Positions 61,640 to 64,000 of a stretch of 64,000 nt of DNA are shown one piece after another. Made by a program: the position numbers and the translations under genes. The stretch lies in assembly GCA_021799635.1 (NCBI GenBank), contig JAJZAB010000001.1:284505-348504 (forward strand), written 5' to 3'. Below the pieces are notes generated by a model. The model searched no databases. It was not told where the DNA came from and saw only the letters and a list, made by a program, of their open reading frames with translations. The stretch is from Microcaldota archaeon. Its GTDB lineage: Archaea; Micrarchaeota; Micrarchaeia; Micrarchaeales; Micrarchaeaceae. The number at the start of each line of letters is the position of its first letter. The stretch's first letter is position 1.

Positions 61640-61924
61640 TTGGCACCGACTACAAAAACATCAAAATTGCCGCGGAAGAAAACCAACATCCACAAATTCT
61701 ATCTCCTAAGGCCAAAGGAGAACGCCAACATAGATGTCCTCGCGGACCAGCTCATATCCCTAAAGAACGTCAGGGAGGTATTTGTGACTGATGGGGACTA
61801 CGGCTTTATAGTGAAGACCAGGTTTTCTGAAGGGAAAGAGCCTAAAAACGTCACCAGGTACATAACCAAGCACATAGGGCAGGATTATGGGAAGGTGGTG
61901 AGCTACTACCGCTACAAGAAATGA
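61640..61924 (+). CDS. Lrp effector-domain-like protein
   Basis: About 94 residues from TTG 61640 (an ATG 61463 is in frame but overlaps the zinc-finger gene and has poor composition). KFYLLRPKENANIDVLADQLISLKNVREVFVTDGDYGFIVKTRF is the beta-alpha-beta RAM pattern of Lrp/AsnC effector domains without a DNA-binding part. Ends VVSYYRYKK. Such stand-alone domains can act as effector partners of full-length regulators. Twelve bases after the zinc finger's stop. Confidence 0.6.
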   Translation: MAPTTKTSKLPRKKTNIHKFYLLRPKENANIDVLADQLISLKNVREVFVTDGDYGFIVKTRFSEGKEPKNVTRYITKHIGQDYGKVVSYYRYKK

Positions 61925-61972
61925 GATGCAGAATAGTTTAAATATTTTATATCTATAATATTAAGTGATATT

Positions 61973-62404
61973 ATGCAAAACAAAATAGTGGACAGCCAAA
62001 CTGCAGGATCCCAGAAGCCGATATCTTCTACAGTGCCGCAGCAAGCAACCATAAATAACCAGAAATACTTTATAATAAGGTATAGGGCAGGCAGCGGTCC
62101 AACCGCTGAGCAGAGTGCTGGCATAGCAAAAGGGTTAGGTGCGGTTCAGCTCAGTTACGATGAAGCGAAGGGATACATGCAAAGCCTAGAGTTTTTTTCC
62201 AAATTTGTCAACTCTTTCAAGGAAGGCGATAGTGCACATCTGAAGAACGATAAAGGGGAACAAGAAGGCACGTCTACCCTGATGTACAGGGACAGCCAAT
62301 GGATTTCCTTCATCAAAGTGCCATCAACCACAAAGGCAAACGCCGTAGTGATAAAAATGGCAGACAAGGACGCACAGATGCTCCGCACAAGCAACGATAT
62401 CTAG
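61973..62404 (+). CDS. Uncharacterised 143-residue protein
   Basis: No signal peptide or membrane segment. A Gln/Ser-rich N-terminus (about 1-28), then an alpha/beta part (YFIIRYRAG, AEQSAGIAKGLGAVQLSYDEAKGYMQSLEFF, WISFIKVPSTTKANAVVIKMAD). TATA-like TTTAAATATTTT lies 20-30 bases upstream. I do not recognise a family. Sits among accessory genes. Confidence 0.5.
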   Translation: MQNKIVDSQTAGSQKPISSTVPQQATINNQKYFIIRYRAGSGPTAEQSAGIAKGLGAVQLSYDEAKGYMQSLEFFSKFVNSFKEGDSAHLKNDKGEQEGTSTLMYRDSQWISFIKVPSTTKANAVVIKMADKDAQMLRTSNDI

Positions 62405-62658
62405 CAGGTCGGGGATGCAAAGGAGACAAAGTCATAAAAGTTTGCCCTGAACTGACACTGTTTGTTGGGTCTGCAGTATTGAAACAGGGTGGTGGGTTTG
62501 AACCCGCAACCTACCGAAGCGCTAGAATTTACGCCGTAAATTTCCGACTCTGTAAAATGATCCATTTTACGCAACCTCAATCGAACTCGACATTCCAAGC
62601 AGAATATGAAAACTGAACTTTAAATACCGAGCGGGTTCAGTTCTGGTGAAATCGAACC
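62405..62658. other. Intergenic region with inverted repeats
   Basis: 254 bases. Two hairpins: AATTTAC-GCC-GTAAATT (62526-62542) and GTAAAATG-ATC-CATTTTAC (62552-62570). A GGGTTTGAACCC segment at 62495-62506 looks like a T-arm but lacks the rest of a tRNA. GGTTC...GAACC (62634-62658) is a hairpin that may end transcription of the minus-strand gene. TTTAAATA at 62620-62627. Confidence 0.5.
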
Positions 62659-64000
62659 TTAAGTTTTCGCACCCATTGAATAATAAGCGCCTCTGTACTT
62701 TCCAACCTTTTTAATCTTGCCTTGTTTTACTAATTCGTTTAAGTCATTTGTCGCCGTAGGTTGAGATACACTAAACATCTTTGCATATTCGGCACTTTTT
62801 ATGGTGTGTTTCTCTTTAAGATAGCTTAAAGCTTGTTTTTGTCTTTCATTTTCAAAGTTGATAGGAAGCACCCTCCTTGAACTCCTCTCATTATAAAGTA
62901 TTATCCTGAAGCTGTTCCCCAAAAAGTTAAACTCCGGATCTGGCATACCGTGCTCTCGCATTGACTTCCTTATTAACCTGATTCCCAACCCTAAACCTTC
63001 TCCGTAGCCGAGAACTTGTAGCATTTGATAGCAGATTGGATTTCTATGCTGTGGTGTCTTATCCCAGTTTTTAATTGTCTGCCCGTATAAGAGCCCTCCA
63101 GGATTTGTAACTTGCATCCTATCTTGGAAAATCTCAATAAGTACGCACTGGGTGTTGAAATAATCTCTATGTCCTAGCGCGTTTGTAATAACTTCTCGCA
63201 GTGCGTTTTCTGGATAAGTAATAAGCTCTTCTCTCTTTGTACCCACTATCGTATACTGTTTGCCGATGTTCGCTGAGACTAATATAAATGTTTTTTCTAT
63301 GAGTTCAGGTATGGTGCCTTCTAGTCGGTTATCGAATTCTATTTTATCCAAAGCCGGTTCTACTCCAGAGTATTTCACAACACGGACTTCAAGATTAGTA
63401 AAGAATAGTTTGGGATCTTTGGCAAAAAACATAAGTGCGACATTCTTAATGTAGAAATCACCGTCATAATTTGCTACATGAAGACCAGCAAGCATGCGCT
63501 TAAGTTTATCACCCTTCAAATTTTCCTCAGGTATATCGCGTAACTTAAAGAAAGTTCCCAATTTCTGTAGGTTGATATCATCCAATTTTGCTGCAGTTTT
63601 CTGCTCCTCAAAATCTAAAACCGCTCTATTTTTAAGGAAACTGATGAGGTCCTCCGCTTCAAGTCGTATATTTGTTGTACCTTGCCTAACATAACACCTG
63701 CCCTCAAAAAAACAAGCACTTTGCGATAGCGGGAATGGCTCAATTTTCACCGCTATTAATGTCTTTTCTTGTGCATCATCTTTTACGAAAGATTGTTCCA
63801 TGTTTGGTCTAGGTTTACAGCTGTCAAGTACCGATCTAAGTAGTTTTGACTCTTCGTCAGTGTCTCTAATCCCCAAAAGTTCTTTTTTGGCGTTGACACC
63901 AAATACTATCGTTCCTCCGCTTGAATTGGCAAACGCACATATGGTTTTTCCCACCTCTTTATCAACTTTTGTTTTGAACTCCGAAGTAGGGCTTTCCCAG
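62659..64000 (-). CDS. AlbA_2/Schlafen-like and GHKL-like protein with wHTH, 5'-truncated
   Basis: About 445 C-terminal residues visible; the frame is open to the window edge. N-terminal SEFKTKVD then GKTICAFANSSGGTIVFGV is the AlbA_2 (divergent AAA-4) domain. The middle has the NALREVITNALGHRDYF and NPGGLLYG motifs of the RecG-like ATP-binding C-terminal domain. A winged helix ends it (SAEYAKMFSVSQPTATNDL). Found in accessory regions as a predicted transcriptional or defence-linked protein; function unproven. Confidence 0.8.
   Translation of the reverse strand, partial: WESPTSEFKTKVDKEVGKTICAFANSSGGTIVFGVNAKKELLGIRDTDEESKLLRSVLDSCKPRPNMEQSFVKDDAQEKTLIAVKIEPFPLSQSACFFEGRCYVRQGTTNIRLEAEDLISFLKNRAVLDFEEQKTAAKLDDINLQKLGTFFKLRDIPEENLKGDKLKRMLAGLHVANYDGDFYIKNVALMFFAKDPKLFFTNLEVRVVKYSGVEPALDKIEFDNRLEGTIPELIEKTFILVSANIGKQYTIVGTKREELITYPENALREVITNALGHRDYFNTQCVLIEIFQDRMQVTNPGGLLYGQTIKNWDKTPQHRNPICYQMLQVLGYGEGLGLGIRLIRKSMREHGMPDPEFNFLGNSFRIILYNERSSRRVLPINFENERQKQALSYLKEKHTIKSAEYAKMFSVSQPTATNDLNELVKQGKIKKVGKYRGAYYSMGAKT

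Noticed and set aside
62481-62580. tRNA gene at the T-arm-like sequence
   Set aside because: GGGTTTGAACCC is present, but no matching acceptor, D-arm or anticodon arm could be built on either strand.

Overview
The window is a chromosomal segment of an archaeon. Archaeal markers include a group II thermosome, SRP54, prefoldin beta, a TBP-like protein, an EndA-type tRNA endonuclease, a DTD2-type deacylase, L14e and L34e, diphthine synthase, Trm56 and a geranylgeranyl-reductase-like enzyme. Genes are densely packed and promoters are AT-rich TATA boxes about 25-30 nt from starts, often giving leaderless mRNAs. The three-unit tRNA endonuclease, the intron-rich tRNA genes (including a T-loop intron), the bacterial-type gyrase and a complex I without NuoEFG fit a DPANN, ARMAN/Micrarchaeota-like lineage. 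That placement is inference, not a computed phylogeny.

Layout. 1-4.7 kb: dphB end, endA, tRNA-Lys, then a minus-strand block of VKOR, a P-loop GTPase and a radical SAM protein. 4.8-9.8 kb: gyrB, gyrA, trm56. 9.8-15.4 kb (minus): Lhr-type helicase, a large surface protein, dtdA. 15.4-17.8 kb: nuoABCD. 18-20.5 kb: prefoldin beta, a DHH phosphoesterase, Mre11. 20.5-25 kb (minus): L14e, cmk, L34e, a DUF106 insertase, thermosome, Mrp. 25-38 kb: SSB, membrane and glycan genes (two GT4 transferases, a flippase-like protein, a sulfatase-fold enzyme), a DUF929 thioredoxin-like protein, a Nudix hydrolase, tRNA-Trp, a DRG GTPase, a 14-residue basic peptide gene, SRP54, a single-repeat TBP and a flavoprotein reductase. 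38.2-45.2 kb (minus): nuoHIJKLMN. 45-59 kb: accessory genes, namely secreted or membrane-anchored proteins, small winged-helix proteins, acylphosphatase, a CDP-alcohol phosphotransferase, two HerA-like ATPases, tRNA-Ser, cytidine deaminase, and a surface protein next to a transmembrane transcription regulator with a related ectodomain. 59-64 kb: a clearly accessory end with a duplicated cassette of 10-residue glycine-rich peptide genes facing a tandem Lrp-type regulator and its truncated copy, a small zinc-finger protein, an Lrp-effector-like protein, inverted repeats and an AlbA_2/RecG-like gene running off the end.

How genes fit together. Eleven complex I subunits in two clusters form membrane and Q-module parts of a proton pump, but no NADH-oxidising EFG module is present in the window, so the electron donor is unknown. 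VKOR and the CPYC-containing DUF929 protein could form a disulfide-making pair. EndA, Trm56 and three intron-containing tRNA genes form an RNA-maturation theme. The DUF106-L34e-cmk-L14e order is a conserved archaeal ribosomal-protein neighbourhood.

Most worth checking: the single-repeat TBP (36060-36419), the repeated mini-peptide/regulator cassette (59063-59853), the surface-protein/membrane-regulator pair (52441-55511), the tRNA-Lys T-loop intron beside endA, and a possible tRNA 5' half near 25173.
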